A stretch of DNA of 64,000 nucleotides, taken from Cyclospora cayetanensis. Lineage: Eukaryota; Apicomplexa; Conoidasida; Eucoccidiorida; Eimeriidae. The stretch covers positions 496,001 to 560,000 of the forward strand of contig NW_020312147.1 in the NCBI RefSeq assembly GCF_002999335.1. The letters are read 5' to 3'. The notes under the pieces were generated by a model that had not been told where the DNA came from, made no database searches, and saw only the letters and a list, made by a program, of their open reading frames with translations. Positions 33,491 to 45,829 of this stretch are shown here, piece after piece; within the stretch, counting starts at the first letter, position 1, and every line of letters begins with the position of its first letter. Position numbers and translations under genes: made by a program.

Positions 33491-34783
33491 GAACCTGGCA
33501 AGTCTATCAGCACGAAAGAACTTATCGCGGCTTTCAAAGATGTTTCGGTGAGGCATCAGCTGTTGCACTAGCAGCAAACGGAAAATGTGCTACAGTGAAA
33601 ACATATCTAAATAAACCCACGAATTGAATAGCAGAGCGCAATAATCTTCATTTAAGCAGCATGTGTGCCATGATCGGATATGATGGATAACTATAGGGTC
33701 CCTTCTAGGCCGCATTATACACCATGAGAATATTTGGCCCAATATACTGACACTACGATGCCGCGAACAGCATGGTGCTGCTCTATACTGGCGCTATGAT
33801 TCCAGGCGCAGTATGAGTTTATGCACGCAGAATATGGTGAAGGGAAAAGCATGTGTTTTGAGGGTTTATTGGGGCAGGCGTATTCTATTGTAGGCTTATC
33901 ACAGTGTGTCAGTGTGTGTCTTAGGGAGGGGGTAGCTTGATTCTCACGGAGGAGGCCGGCAACTTAGCCAGACGGTTGGTGCGCAACGCGAAGTGCACTT
34001 TGTAGCATTTGCCTTTCTGCACATGAGTTACTATGCACCTATCTTGTTGGCACTAATAATATTAGGAAAAGAAGACAGCCACAATGCAGGATTTCCAAAG
34101 AGGCGACAGGTGTCCAGCAAAAATTGGCTGAAAACAGATGAATAGAGGGAAGATGATGTAGCCGACATGAAGTCGGCAGGTTCATGGTGCCTTTTGCTTG
34201 CACTCTGCTGTGCGTGTGCCTTAGGGTTTTGCTCCGTCGCTTAAGGAATGCCTGGAGCTGAAAGTCGTAGCTGGGCAGTATTGTGATATGTCAACGTTCG
34301 CTACCTTCTGCAAAGAAGTACAGAACACAGATATTTAGCCTCCGCCTCTGACTATCCTATCCAACAGAGTTTGCTTTGATATTTTCATGCCTGCTGTTTG
34401 TCAGTTTGACAGAAAATTTATTCTGTGCGCGTAACATGAGTCGACAGCGCTAATCCTGTATATCGTTGATATGCGTGTAGGTGGCACATCGCGATGACAC
34501 CCCAGAGCTCCTAGCTGAGCTATTTGGCTGCTATGATCCTAGTGGCTCAGGAAAGGTGTCAATGAGAATTGCAAAGAACATTTTGCAGAACTGTGGGGAG
34601 ACGCTTTCTGGCGACGAACTGAACGCCGTTTTAGGAGATCTGGGGTTTTCTGGCGATGAAATTGACTACAAAGCTTTCTGCGCAAAGTCAGGCATGGTCT
34701 CAATAGTGTTTCATGTTGATGCTCCTGTAGCTCACCCCAGAAATCAGCACTGGCCAGATACTAGTAAATTACATAGGCGATGA
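33491..34783 (+). CDS. Myosin-light-chain / calmodulin-like EF-hand protein (5' end not found)
   Basis: Three exons fit: 33491-33547 (GKSISTKELIAAFKDVS), 34225-34317 (FAPSLKECLELKVVAGQYCD and onwards) and 34481-34783. The last contains FGCYDPSGSGKVSMRIAKNI, CGETLSGDELNAVL and GFSGDEIDYKAFC. All joins are phase 0. The pattern of a degenerate loop DPSGSGKVS followed by 'GE.LS.DE...VL...G...DEIDY..F' fits apicomplexan myosin A light chains (MLC1/MTIP type) and centrin/calmodulin relatives. In the myosin case it would link the motor to the inner membrane complex for gliding and invasion. The loop lacks some calcium ligands, so calcium binding is doubtful. The N-terminal exon(s) are missing. The stop at 34781 assumes no further splice; an earlier donor near 34690 is possible. 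Confidence 0.65.
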
Positions 34784-36435
34784 CTGAATAGTTGCTCTGA
34801 TCTTTATTTTTAGGCTCATTTCGGATCGCTGACAGAAGATTAGGCCACCTTTTCGTGGTTCCTGCAACGGAGTAGACGCAATGACATACTGTAACGCCTT
34901 GGGGGCTTTGATGTACGCTCAATCAGGCAGTCACTCAGAACGCCTCCCTTGCAGTCATCATTTTATGAGACAAATGTCAAATAAGCAACATTTTCGGCAA
35001 ATCGCGTCAAGCCTAGCATTCCAATTGCTGGACGCGGTAGCCAATGCTGCTTTGAATTGAGCCTAGCGCACCTCTCCATCTGCCTTCTTTACACACCAGT
35101 GGATAGCCAAGAAGGCCTCGACATCTCCGTAGTAGTGTCTGCTCCCTGTGCTAAGTAGAGTCGGTGCAGCGCATTTATGACCGACCTCCCTTGTACTTTG
35201 AAGGATGACAAACAAGCGTCCGATTACCTTTGATCAAAGTGCCGGCGAGCTATATTAGGTTTTAAAACGTGACATTGCAGCAAGAGCAAGTATAGTCACC
35301 CTCTTATTGCTCTTCTGGTGGTCAGCCAGCATGCTATTTAGTTTGCTTCATTGCCGCACTTACACCTTTCCCCTCCGCTCTCCCCAATGAGTTGTTTCCA
35401 CCACCCCCTCCGCCTACGCAGTAGCAGTTGACTAGCTAACCCGTGAGGCACATGGCATACGCGGGGCGAAGATCAAAGCTATAGTGACTAGGCAGAGCAT
35501 TCATGACGAAGAAGAGCAACTAAACGTATCTCCTACGTTCGCACTGCATCCCTATCCTACACCGAAGATCGTTGGCAGTGAGAGCTTATACAGCATATGC
35601 CGCTAGGGTTGTAGGCACTGGATGCAGCACAGAAGCAGTAAAGTTTGTGCGTCTGCTCCCAGGCGAAAGTAGTGTTGACTGCGAAGCTTGACGATGAGTT
35701 AAAGGCAAACTGACACGAGTGCCTTGTGGGTTATACAGACACATAACTCAAATCAACAGACAACGGAAACGCTCAAGTACACCCCTGTTACGTCCCTTGC
35801 TCCCTTCCTCACATGGGTATCTGGCAGGACGACAATAAACAAGCGTTCAACCGACCACCACCTACAAGATTATTCACAGTGCAGCAAGTATTCTGTACTA
35901 CAACGAACTCGAGCCGTGTCGTGCTGTGCAAGCCGAGCAGCGTTGTGGAATTGCGGGCCTCATATACCGTTGGGTCCAATAGAACTTTGGACACACTTAC
36001 TAGAAGAGAGTACACAGAACACCGCAGAGCACGGTCGTCTAACCAAAACGGATGGCGCTTGCGTTGTGCATTGCTAGCCTTCGCCTATCTACCCTGACCC
36101 CCACTTCATCCTCAACCGACCCCACTGCATCACAGGCTGGCCCCTTGGCCAGTGGTGGTGCCGTGTACTACTGGCGGCAAAAGCGCATGTCCGGAAGATG
36201 CGCGAATCCAAAAAGCCCCCGCTGGGGTCTCGAGGCGACTGTTCCATTCAAAATTTACGCATTATGGGGATACAAATGGGGTGAGGGAGGTGCTATTCGC
36301 CCCGTGCCCGTCCCCGTACAAGACAAACAACACGCATCCTCCATCCACAGACACAGACCACACAAAGACAGAAGAAACAACAGGAAAAAATAAACAACCA
36401 GGGCCTAGCTGTTCATCCATTTTGAACGGGGCGCA
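34784..36435. other. Intergenic region between EF-hand gene and ankyrin gene
   Basis: Convergent 3' ends meet here. Open + frames at 35724-36393 overlap in two phases and have no motif. They look like chance frames within the 3' flank of the ankyrin gene. Nothing else is recognised. Confidence 0.35.
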
Positions 36436-39400
36436 TCACTTGGCCTTCGCCCCCCTGAAAAGGGACATCGGCAGCTTCGCAACTTGCAGAACTGTCTTTG
36501 GCTCAATTTTCAGCTTCTTCCCCGTTCGTTTCCTGCTGCTGCTTGTCGGGCTAGAGGCTGTGCCCCTTGAAGGGCTGGGGCCTGCCTCTCCGTCGCTGCG
36601 TGAGAGTCTAGTGTCCACTGCACCTTCCAGTCCATTGCTGCTGCCGCTGTTCTTGCCTCGGCTGCTGCTGCGGCTGACGCTTTTCTTCCTGAAGAACCTT
36701 GCACCCTCGCCGCCGCTACCTGAGTCAGAATCCACGTGGGAACTGCTCCCCCCCTCATCGCGCAGGGCACTCAGCATCGACTGTAACATCCCACTGGAAG
36801 AAGTGTGACGCCGCGAGGTATCGCGGCTCCGGTACAAACGTAAAAACCGACGCAAGACCCGCTTATCGCTACCGGGAGTCAACAACCTGCATGCATGCCA
36901 GGAGGACCGACGAAAGGAGCAAATGTGATGCGGGCAGATAATAAGGCAGATCTGGAGCAAAAACGTGCGTACAACACCTGGGAAACTGCGCACGCGCGTG
37001 TTTGCTGTGGCGGCTACGAAAGGCCAATTGAGATACAATGCGAGAAGCACCCAAATGAGATACAAGCGGACACAGCAAACACGCCAAACTTTGACAGTCT
37101 CACGCCTTTCCTTACCGTTCGTTGGCAATAGCCAGCGCTGTGTTGCCTGCGTCGTCTTGCGTCATCACGTCCGCACCCATTTCCATCAGAGTTGCTGCCA
37201 CGGAGTATTGACCAAAAAACAGAGCCGCGAGGAGAGCTGTGCGGCCTTGGGAATCCTACAACAAGAAACCGCAACGGGTGAGTCCAGGCCGACTGTGTTT
37301 GCCATTTTGTATATACACAGGCAGTTGAAACAGGCGTGCAAAAAAACAAGGCTCATCCCGTGAGCCAAAACAAGCAAGAGCAGCGCACGACTGACCTTGG
37401 CCTCGAGGTCAATCGACTTTGCTTTTTTCAGGATCGTCTTGGCGATCTTATCGTTCCTCAGTCGGATGCAGACGAGAAGTGGCGTCTCTCCTTCCGTCTT
37501 TTCCGCTTTGTTACAGTCCAAAACTTGCGTTTGCGTGGCAACAATCCACTTCCCTTCGCATATCTGCTCTCCCTGAGCATTTTCTACCACTCGCAGTTGC
37601 GGCTGCTGCTGCAGCGTGTTCACGTGTACGCGCACCCGGTAAGGTTCTTGGGTGTGGTCCAGGAAGTAGTTCACCATGTCTTCGTGATTCTCCATGCAGG
37701 CTACAATTAGGGGCGTCATCCCTGCGTCACACAATAGAACACTCACTTCCAACGCGTTGCAAGCCAAATGGCTGTCGTATTCATCTCACGGCGTGCACAC
37801 ACCACCTTGGCCCGCGAAGAAAACTTGACTCCCTTCCCTTCCGTCTGCCCACCCTCTCTGCTCACCTTCAAAGTTTGCCTTATTGACGTCAGCTCCGTGG
37901 TCGACCAATCTCTCAACACAGCTCCCCAATCCTTCCTCAGTGGCGGCAAGCAGCGCTGTCTGCCCCCCCTCCCCCTTCGCGTCCACGTTGCACCCATTAG
38001 CCAGCAACATCTCAAGCACATGCACTCGCCCTTGCTTCGCAGCCTGGCAGCAAACCGCGAGACACGAAGCAAATACACGTGACCCCGTTAAGTCGCGTGG
38101 CAGTGGCGTACGGCTACATGGTGCTTATAGATGCTCACAGACACATAGAGGTGGTAAGCCTTCTACGACACCCATGCGAACCGCATGAAGTCCGTCATGC
38201 TGACCTGCAGCAGCGGCTTGGACCAAAGAGGGTGCGTTCTGTTCATCAAGTCGGGGTACTTGTCGATTAGTAACCCGATGCTATCGATGTCGTTCTTTGC
38301 AACTGCACAACTTAGTACGTCTGAAAAAACAACACAAACAGAAAGACAGGGCCTCAACACCTTGTCACGTTTGTTACGGCCATTGCAGCAGCCCACTGAT
38401 GAGCAACACAGTTACGCCTCCGCGTTACGATATGCACCGCAGCCACCACGTACATAAACAATGACGCCAGTCCTTAAACAACGTTGCTAGGCGCTTGCAT
38501 GCACCGGCGAGGGAGTTGCTCTTCCGCGTACCTGTCAAGACCCATCGCTTCCCCTTCTCTGCACCCGCGCCAGATTCCAGGAAAAGAGGCAGCCATTTCG
38601 GGTTTAATTGATATGCCATCTGCACATAAAAACGCAACAAGATCCCACACGAAACACCCAGTGACAGCAGCACGCCGCAGAGGCAGCCGGCCGCTCTTCG
38701 TTCCACATTTGCACTTCAAAGATTCTTCCTGTTCTGGTTGCCCAGCGGCCTTGCCAATCAACAACGCGTTATAGAGGGGACGGAAAAAAGCTGTAGCCAT
38801 TGTGTGTGTGCCATTGTGTGTGTGTATGTGTATGTGTGTGTATGTGTCTCTGTGTGTGCATGTGTGTGTGTGTGTGTATGAGTGTGTCTCTGTGTGTAAT
38901 TCTGAAGATCTTACAAGCGTAGGAGTATACGAGTTATGACCTCGCGAGTTGGGATCTCCCCCCGCCTTCAAGATGAGGCTGATAATCTCAGGCCAGTTCA
39001 CTTCGCAAGCAACGCACAAGGCGCTTTTGTATGTGCGGACCGCTGGGCATTTGACGTCCATTGCCGCGCCGCGTGCCAGCAAGCTCTGCAGCACAGGCGC
39101 ACAGAGAGACGTAATGAATCCAGCCTCTTATGAACGCTCATAGAAGAAGGCATGAACATCGCTGCCATCCCTGCAATTTAGCGCTACAGACAGACATATT
39201 CCACGAGAGCCTAGAGGGGGCGTGAGTGGGAGAGAGCCGCGAAGGTAGGCGACCATAAAACGGAGCCACACACGCGCGTACAAGGGACATAGAGAAACAT
39301 TAAAAAATCACCCTACCTTCACGATCCCCGCGTCCTTGCGTCGAATCGCAGTTTGCAGGGGGAAATGAGCGCAGCGAAGGTCATGCGGATTCGGAGAAAC

Positions 39401-41863
39401 TCCGAGATCGAGGAGCGCCTCCACTAAGTCCAGACGGGAGGCCTCGCAGGCGCGAAGGAGAGGAGATTTGCCCAAATAGTCGCAGACGTCGATTTGGGCA
39501 CCCCGTTTTATCAGCTGCATTCCAAGACACACATCCGAACAAGGCTGAAACGACTGAGCAGAGACACACTGCATGGCCACCGACGAGGCAACGACGGACC
39601 GGACAGGAAGCAGCGCTGCTGCTCGGGAATACTGAATGTGCGTTCATGAGCTGCAGTATCTCTGGAAGCCTTAAAAATCGCTTCCCGAATCGCTGCTTGC
39701 CTCCAGTTACTGTCTGTTCTCCCTGTCCCTCTCGCAGCCCGTGTCTACTTTCTACCACCACTTCCCTCTGCCTCACGGCCCCCCTCTCCCCTCCTCCGCG
39801 TACCACTTTCAGCGTTTCCTGGTCCTGAGTCTGAATGGCGATGGAGACGGGAAGGGTAAGCACGTTGACGCCTCCATCCTCAGAGGTGTCAACGACGAAT
39901 GGCGCATTCACCAGCAACTCACTCCCCCGTTTGGACTGTAACGCGAGCAGAGAGCTGCCCCGGTAGGGAGCAGATGCGCAGAGATCCGAAAACTGTACCA
40001 CATGACAGAGGCATGAAAGACAACAACGAAGAAATTTTACAGCGCACGGACGAAAAACGAAATGGCGAAAAATTTGCATACACAAGCGGTGCCACTGTCT
40101 GGTTCCTGGCTGTTCTTGATGTGCGTGTTCTCATGACGCACCTCCTTCTGAACCACCTTGGTAAGCGAGGAAATCTGATCGTGAAGGCCCAGCTTGACGG
40201 CGTGGCAGAATGAACGGTAGTGTGTTTCCATCCCGAGCTTCGAAAGAAGGCACTTGGACGCAAGAGAGCCCACGATTTCTAAGGAGGGAACCACTGGCGC
40301 TTTCTCCTCTTCTGCCGCTGCCGCTAAGCTCTCTGCTGCTGCAACGCCAGCAGCATCCGCAGCGGCTGTCGTGTGTTCAATCGCTGTACGGCACGCGACG
40401 GCCGCATCTTCTCCTGCGGTGACGGCAGCAGCTAGCGAATCTAGCTGCTGCTGCAGCCGCAGCACGAGCTCTCGCTGTGCCAGCACTGCGGCCTTCTCCG
40501 GATCTTCTGCCTCCTCCTGGACTGGCTCCCCATCAACCTGGATCGGTTCAAGCTGCAAGCGATGCTCCAAAGCCCGCTCTTTCTCCTCTAGGAGCTGCCG
40601 CTGCTCCTGCAGCCTCTCTGCTACCGCCATCTGCTGTTCCCTCAACTGGTTCGCTTGCTCGATGTGCTGCACGTATTCCTTCTCTTGCTGCTGGAGCAGT
40701 CGCCGCAACTGCTTCTCTTCTTGCAACTTCCGCTCGAAATCTCGGGTATGCCTCTTGTTGACGGTCGTTGCGTTGGCAACCAGACAATCTGCCAAGACCG
40801 TCGCAGCATCCAGCCGCATGTTCGTGAAGGATGCATCAAAGTGCAGCAGACTGGGCCAATTCTCCGCCGAGAAATCAGTGGGTAAGTTCGAGAAAGTGAG
40901 CTCGTTGCTCCTGGCGCAACGCAGAGAAAGCCTCTCCAGCGCCGGCAAATAGGTTGTCAGCAGTGCGGCAAGACCCTTATTCGTCACTTCATAGCAGAAG
41001 TCCAGGCAAAGGCTCCTCAGAACGCCCCCAATGATATTATCATCCTTTCGACCATGCACAACGTCCATCAAGCGAGCTACGGATGCATCCTTGAGGAGCG
41101 AGCACCCGCTGAAGTCTAACGAGAGACCAGCGGCTCTTACGTCTGGATGAACCGCCTTGCACACCACAGGTACAACTTGTTCCATCAGAAGCCGTGCATC
41201 TACGCCCCTAAACATCCCAAACGATAGAACTCCATCCGCGGGCCGGTACTTGTGCTTATATAGCATGCGGCACGTTTGCCGCAACAATAAAATCCCCTCT
41301 GCATCCAGCAACTTCTCAACGTGAGGCAAGTATAGGCGCCAACGATCATTCTGACCTGTTGACGCGGTGCGGGGGGCTGTTGCTGCAGCTTGATGAGCAG
41401 TCGGCCCACAGTGCTGCTGCTGCTGCGCCGCCGCTGCTGCCGCCTGTCTTTGTTCTCGTAAATGTTGCTGCCGTTGCTGCTGCTGCTGCAGCTGCGCCAC
41501 TTTTTGCTGCGCAGCAGCAGCAGCAGCAGCAGCAGCCCTGGCAGCAGGCACCTGCTGCACGGTGACGGTGCCAAGCGTGGCAGGGGGAACTAAGTCATCC
41601 AAAATCTCAGGCTGCCCCACTGCCGCTTGAATCCGTGCCATCTCTGCTTCATCTACTTCATTAATAGTAATGCCACTGAGGGCACCTCCATCTGTGGTAA
41701 GCCCCGGAATTTGAGCCACCGGTGCCACATCGACCTCTATCGGCCCTTCCCCCAAACTCAAGACATCCTGGTGTTGCAGCATCTGCTGTTGCTGCTGCTG
41801 CTGCTCTTGCCGGTGCTGCTGCTGCTCTTGCTGCTGCTGCTCTTGCTGGTGCGGATCCATCAT
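36436..41863 (-). CDS. Leucine-rich / coiled-coil / ankyrin-repeat protein
   Basis: Ten exons: 41863-40157, 39992-39807, 39544-39317, 39085-38915, 38619-38532, 38320-38205, 38043-37866, 37721-37396, 37255-37116 and 36868-36436. They join in phase to 1190 residues. The N-terminus is Gln-rich. Near residues 165-340 lies an F-box-like helix pair and LRR-type strands (LDFSGCSLLKD, LRSLCLDFCYEVTNKGLAAL). A coiled coil follows at about 370-500 (ERKLQEEKQLRRLLQQQEK). From about residue 570 there are ankyrin repeats, for example GKSPLLRACEASRLDLVEAL, GGQTALLAATEEG, GMTPLIVACMENHEDM and GRTALLAALFFGQYSVAATL. The Ser/Arg/Lys-rich tail could be a nuclear-targeting or disordered region. It is a protein-interaction scaffold by architecture; no specific function can be assigned. 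Confidence 0.85.
38801..38898. repeat. TG microsatellite in intron 4
   Basis: Imperfect TG/TATG repeat of about 98 bases between exons 4 and 5 of the ankyrin gene. It reads as CA repeats on that gene's coding strand. Confidence 0.9.
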
Positions 41864-42580
41864 GGCGTGTATATAAATATATATATATCTCTCTCTCTAG
41901 GATTATTCTGCGGTAAGAAACCGCTTCTGTCGCCAATGCCTCGCTTGTTCGTTCACGCTACACCGGCACACACAGCTGGCTGGCCGCCCTGCCGCTCGGA
42001 CAGAGAGCTCTGCTCCGCTATTTAGGGAGACGGATTGGTCGTATGGAAACAAGAAAGCCGTCCTTCACACGCGAGCTGCTGTAGGACGCTCGTGCTTGCC
42101 TGTCCTGTTTGGGCTACACAGCGAAAACAAGAGGATCAACACTTGCGCGAGATGTATAGAAATTCACGTGTATACATATCCTGGAGGGTGCTGCTTGCTG
42201 CGTGGAAAAAGGAGCTCAAGGGCAATGCGCCCCGAAATACAGCAGAAGAAGTGAGATCAGCTCTTCGAAAGGCAAGGCAGGCACGGATTGATTGAGAGAA
42301 CAACAGTCCATACAAGAAAGGGGAATCCGTTCCTATTGCGCCATTTTATTCCGTTTGTACTACGCTCTTCGGCTGTATTCTGATAGATGCGTTTGTATCC
42401 CTTAATGAACTGAACAGAGCAAAACGGGGCGAGCAGCGTGCCTCCTTTGCTCAGTCAACAAAAACTCCAACACCGCAGCGCACCGAGCACGAACAACACT
42501 TGTTGCAAACTGCGCAGACCGCTGGCTGGCGATTCAGCAGCTGCTGAGCAAGCAGGCAAACAGAATGCAGACCAAAGGGG
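41864..42580. other. Upstream region of the ankyrin gene
   Basis: Holds the 5' flank of the ankyrin gene, with a TA/CT microsatellite at 41872-41900 immediately before its start codon. A 47-codon + frame (42152-42295, ending KARQARID) is open, but its family is unclear. The stretch may be a shared divergent promoter if the + gene at 42.6 kb is real. Confidence 0.35.
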
Positions 42581-43936
42581 GTGGCAGCACGCAGATCACA
42601 AGTGATGTGTGGTACTTCTGTTGCTGCTGATGCTGCGGTTGCTGGTGTCTCGGCCTACGTGGGAATATCCAGACACGTCCCTCAAATTGGTCTTGGGTTG
42701 AACCAATTCCACGCGGGACTGGGTGCTACACAGTTTTGCCCATCATTTTTTGCAGAGCAGCTCAAGGCCCTTTCGAGTTCTGTTGCCGTGCTGCTGGAAC
42801 GCAGCGCGGCAATGCGTTGCGTGGTGGTGGTGGTAAACACCTTGCGCCCCCGTTTCCTGCTGCTGCTTCGCGAGGCAATGCCTACAGAGTGGGCCTACCA
42901 CGGGGTGCTGCTTGAGCCTCTGAGCTGAGGCCGATGCACATCTTCAGTCGGATTGGGCAGGGAGGGGGAGCACACGGAAGAAGAGGCAACTGGGAGGGGG
43001 TGTGGCTGGTTCGGGAAGCGTTTGATGCCGTTTGACTGCAGCCGTTGGCTTCAAGCAAGGCAAGGACAAAAACGGCAGGGGCCTCGGCCACACACGTTCT
43101 CCTGCTGGGTGTTCAGAAGTCAAGGTGAATACCCCCGCAAACACAGTGGTACAACAGCGGACAGGGTGCTAAGAGGAAGAATTCCCTCCACTGCGGCGCC
43201 TGGAGGGGGCTCCGGCGCTGCCACATGCAAAGGCAGTCCCAGCCAGTGCGTATGGGGTGCACGTCGAAAATACACTGCTGGAATCTGCAGAGACTGCTCG
43301 TTTGGCCGTTGCCGTTGCTGCTCCCCCCTTACTTGCTGCAGCCGCGCTCGGTGCTCCCTCTGTGCGGGGAGGCCGCAAGGGCCCTGACGGTTCGCTGTTC
43401 TTCCTCCTGCTAAGAACCAAAAGCCCAATAATCTGCTGCTGCTTCTTGTGGAGCTGCTGTCGCAGCAAATCTTGGCCACACCGCAGTCCACAGGCTGCGG
43501 CAGCCCAGCGGACTGAGCAGCAGCTCTTACGGAATGCGCTCCTTCCGCAAAGAGTCTTAAGGGTGGCCTGGAGTTAGGTGCTTTTGATATAGGATCTGAT
43601 GTATGCGTATCTTAGGTCGTAAACTCCCAGAAGCCCCGAGGCTCCAACTGGGCAAAACAGACCACGGAGTAGCGGCAGCAGCGGCGCTGCTAGAAGAGAG
43701 GACGGGGAAGGCAGCCCTAGGAAGGCCCTCCTTTGCTTCAGAAGGAGCCAAACGACTTTCTCACCCAATGGCGCAGAATGCCAGACTCTGCTAATCTCGT
43801 TGAAACATCAGACGCCAAGGCTGCTGTTGCTGCTGCACCGCTCGCCGCAGCTGCGGCGGCCAACAGCAGCAGTTGCTGCTGCTGTCGAAACAAAGAAAAG
43901 ATTCAAGCGGTTCTTTCAGCTGTCAACGCACTTTAA
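42581..43936 (+). CDS. Possible Ala/Leu-rich hypothetical protein (exons uncertain)
   Basis: The best exon candidate is the 115-codon frame at 42581-42928, with FFAEQLKALSSSVAVLLERS and RFLLLLREAMPTEWAYHGVL. Further candidates are about 43190-43420 (AYGVHVENTLLESAETARLA) and 43733-43936 (SANLVETSDAKAAVAAAPL, ending KEKIQAVLSAVNAL then a stop). Triplet tracts make several frames open at once, and I could not link these pieces with matching phases. No family is recognised. It may be one spliced gene, two, or none. Confidence 0.25.
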
Positions 43937-44639
43937 AATGCATCTAGACTTGCACCAGCCATGTCTTTTTCATAGTTCTTCTGCCGCTCGCCACACTACC
44001 AAGTTACACAACGCTGTGTCAGTTCTGCAGAGGGTAATGAATGATGCTTCTGGCCCTGCTGGTACTACAACCATGCTAGTAGGTCCTCTATTCAAGCCAT
44101 TCACACTGAATCTGAGCTAGCGGCTCCTTCCCTACCTTCTTCGCCTGCATTACTCTTTCACGGATGGCGTTCTCCAGCACAGTAGGCCGAGCGGCATTAT
44201 GCGAGAAATCCATTAGTGGGTACTTTGAATAAAGGCCAGTGAGCTACTAGCTGCCTGATTTGATCGGCTGTATGCTACGTGTTAAAAGTACGCTTGCTTT
44301 TTTACCATGAGAATGAATGCTGTACGCGTTCTATGCGCCCGTAACAAGCATATAACGGGCTAGAATACACTTTGACACTGCCATCTATACTAGTTATGTT
44401 CAGTTGAGAACTAATAAAGAACTGACTAATTGATTTGTGTGCTCATATATCAGGTTTTCTGCAGAGTAGTGTAAGCTTGGTACAAGATGACGCTGCGTGT
44501 GCTAGGATGCAATCCGCAACTGCGAGTGAATATGTCTCCACTTAAGCTTTCCATAGAGAGGCCCTTGACCCCAGACTCAATAGAACTTATTGGAAAATAA
44601 TTGAGTGCTTTCAAAATGACTGTCGGTTCCCTGCCCGTG

Positions 44640-44860
44640 CCCCTCAGGCTTCTTACCATTTGTACAGAGGGATAGGTAGGGTGTGCGCTGCTGCACTCTG
44701 AGCAGTCTAAGCATTAACAGCCAGGTTCATATAGCATCTGGTGTACGGGCATACAACATTGCATCCTCTTCTGTAAGGCTTACACTACTCTGCCATAAAT
44801 AAGATTGGCAAACAGCCAAACCAATCGGTCAATTCCTGCCTACTTCTTCGTTGAGCATTT
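44640..44860 (+). repeat. LTR-like dispersed repeat, copy E
   Basis: Core TTCATATAGCATCTGGTGTACGGGCATACAACATTGCATCC (about 44729-44769). It is followed by AATAAGATTGGCAAACAGCCAAACCAATCGGTCAATTCC at about 44798-44836. The order and spacing match copy D at 26.6-26.86 kb. Confidence 0.45.
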
Positions 44861-45829
44861 CTAGTATTGAAACACTTGATTAAGTGCAACTTCACACGCT
44901 ACACCTTGCTTTCCCCTCGTCGCCATTTCATTCTAAGACCCCCCGTTTTCCTTGCGTGTACGAAGATATCAACTGTGTGTAGGACAGCAGACGTGTCGTG
45001 CACTATCGCTACTCCCCAGGCAGGAAGAAACGTGAAAATCAGTGTACGTGAACGTGAAACGAACAAAGCGGGGATCACCCGACAAAGTGACATGGACGGG
45101 ACAAAAGGAACACACACTAGCTAGCAATGACCGAAGGGCCCAACCAACTCAACCGCGGCGGCGTGATGGCTTGCTGTCGTCGGGATACTGCAATGTGGGG
45201 TAGATGCCTCCTGCTACGAGGAAACACAAGACAAGTAAACTATGCTAAAAGAATCATACTACATACTAGCCCATCAGTGCCTCTGCGCCTTATACAGCAA
45301 CGCCCGCATGCAAGCACGGAAGGTGCTGACAGCCTAGTCGACTTCAAAGCCCGTATGGAAAGAACGTAGAAGCACATATCAAGGAATGTCTCCCTTTAAA
45401 TCTGAGTACAGAGAAAGCCTTAACAGTACTAACCGGGAGCACAATGCTTCTGGATGAAGGCAGCTTTCAATCAGGCAGAGAATGCGCTAGAGAAGGCCAA
45501 TCACAGCGGAAAAAGAAGAATTGAGTACATCGCGACTAGAGCAACTAATCAAACACAGCCTCAACCTGCAGGTAACCAAGCATTCAAATGCTCCTTCGTC
45601 AACCACTCAGGTTGGCGCCACAGGCCCCTTTTGCTAATATTGCCTTTCCAATGTTTCCTCGGCGCATAGTAGGCATGGATTCCAGCACTTATGCGTGATC
45701 CTAGGAGTCCTCCGCCTTCACAATGTGCACTTGCCCGAGCGGCGATGTGCGCGAACAATTAGGGGAGCTCTGGAACTTCTCTAGGAAGTAAGTATTGATA
45801 GTTGCATGCCCTCTTCAGCTTGTACACGA
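44861..45829. other. Unassigned triplet-poor stretch
   Basis: Frames at 44867-45124, 45127-45369 and 45454-45669 carry no recognisable features. The 3' LTR of the adjacent minus-strand element would be expected here, but I could not identify a matching inverted core. Confidence 0.3.

Noticed and set aside
35724..36393. Overlapping + strand frames of 94-117 codons
   Set aside because: Two phases are open with unrelated, compositionally odd products and no splice-linked partners; they lie in the 3' flank of the ankyrin gene.
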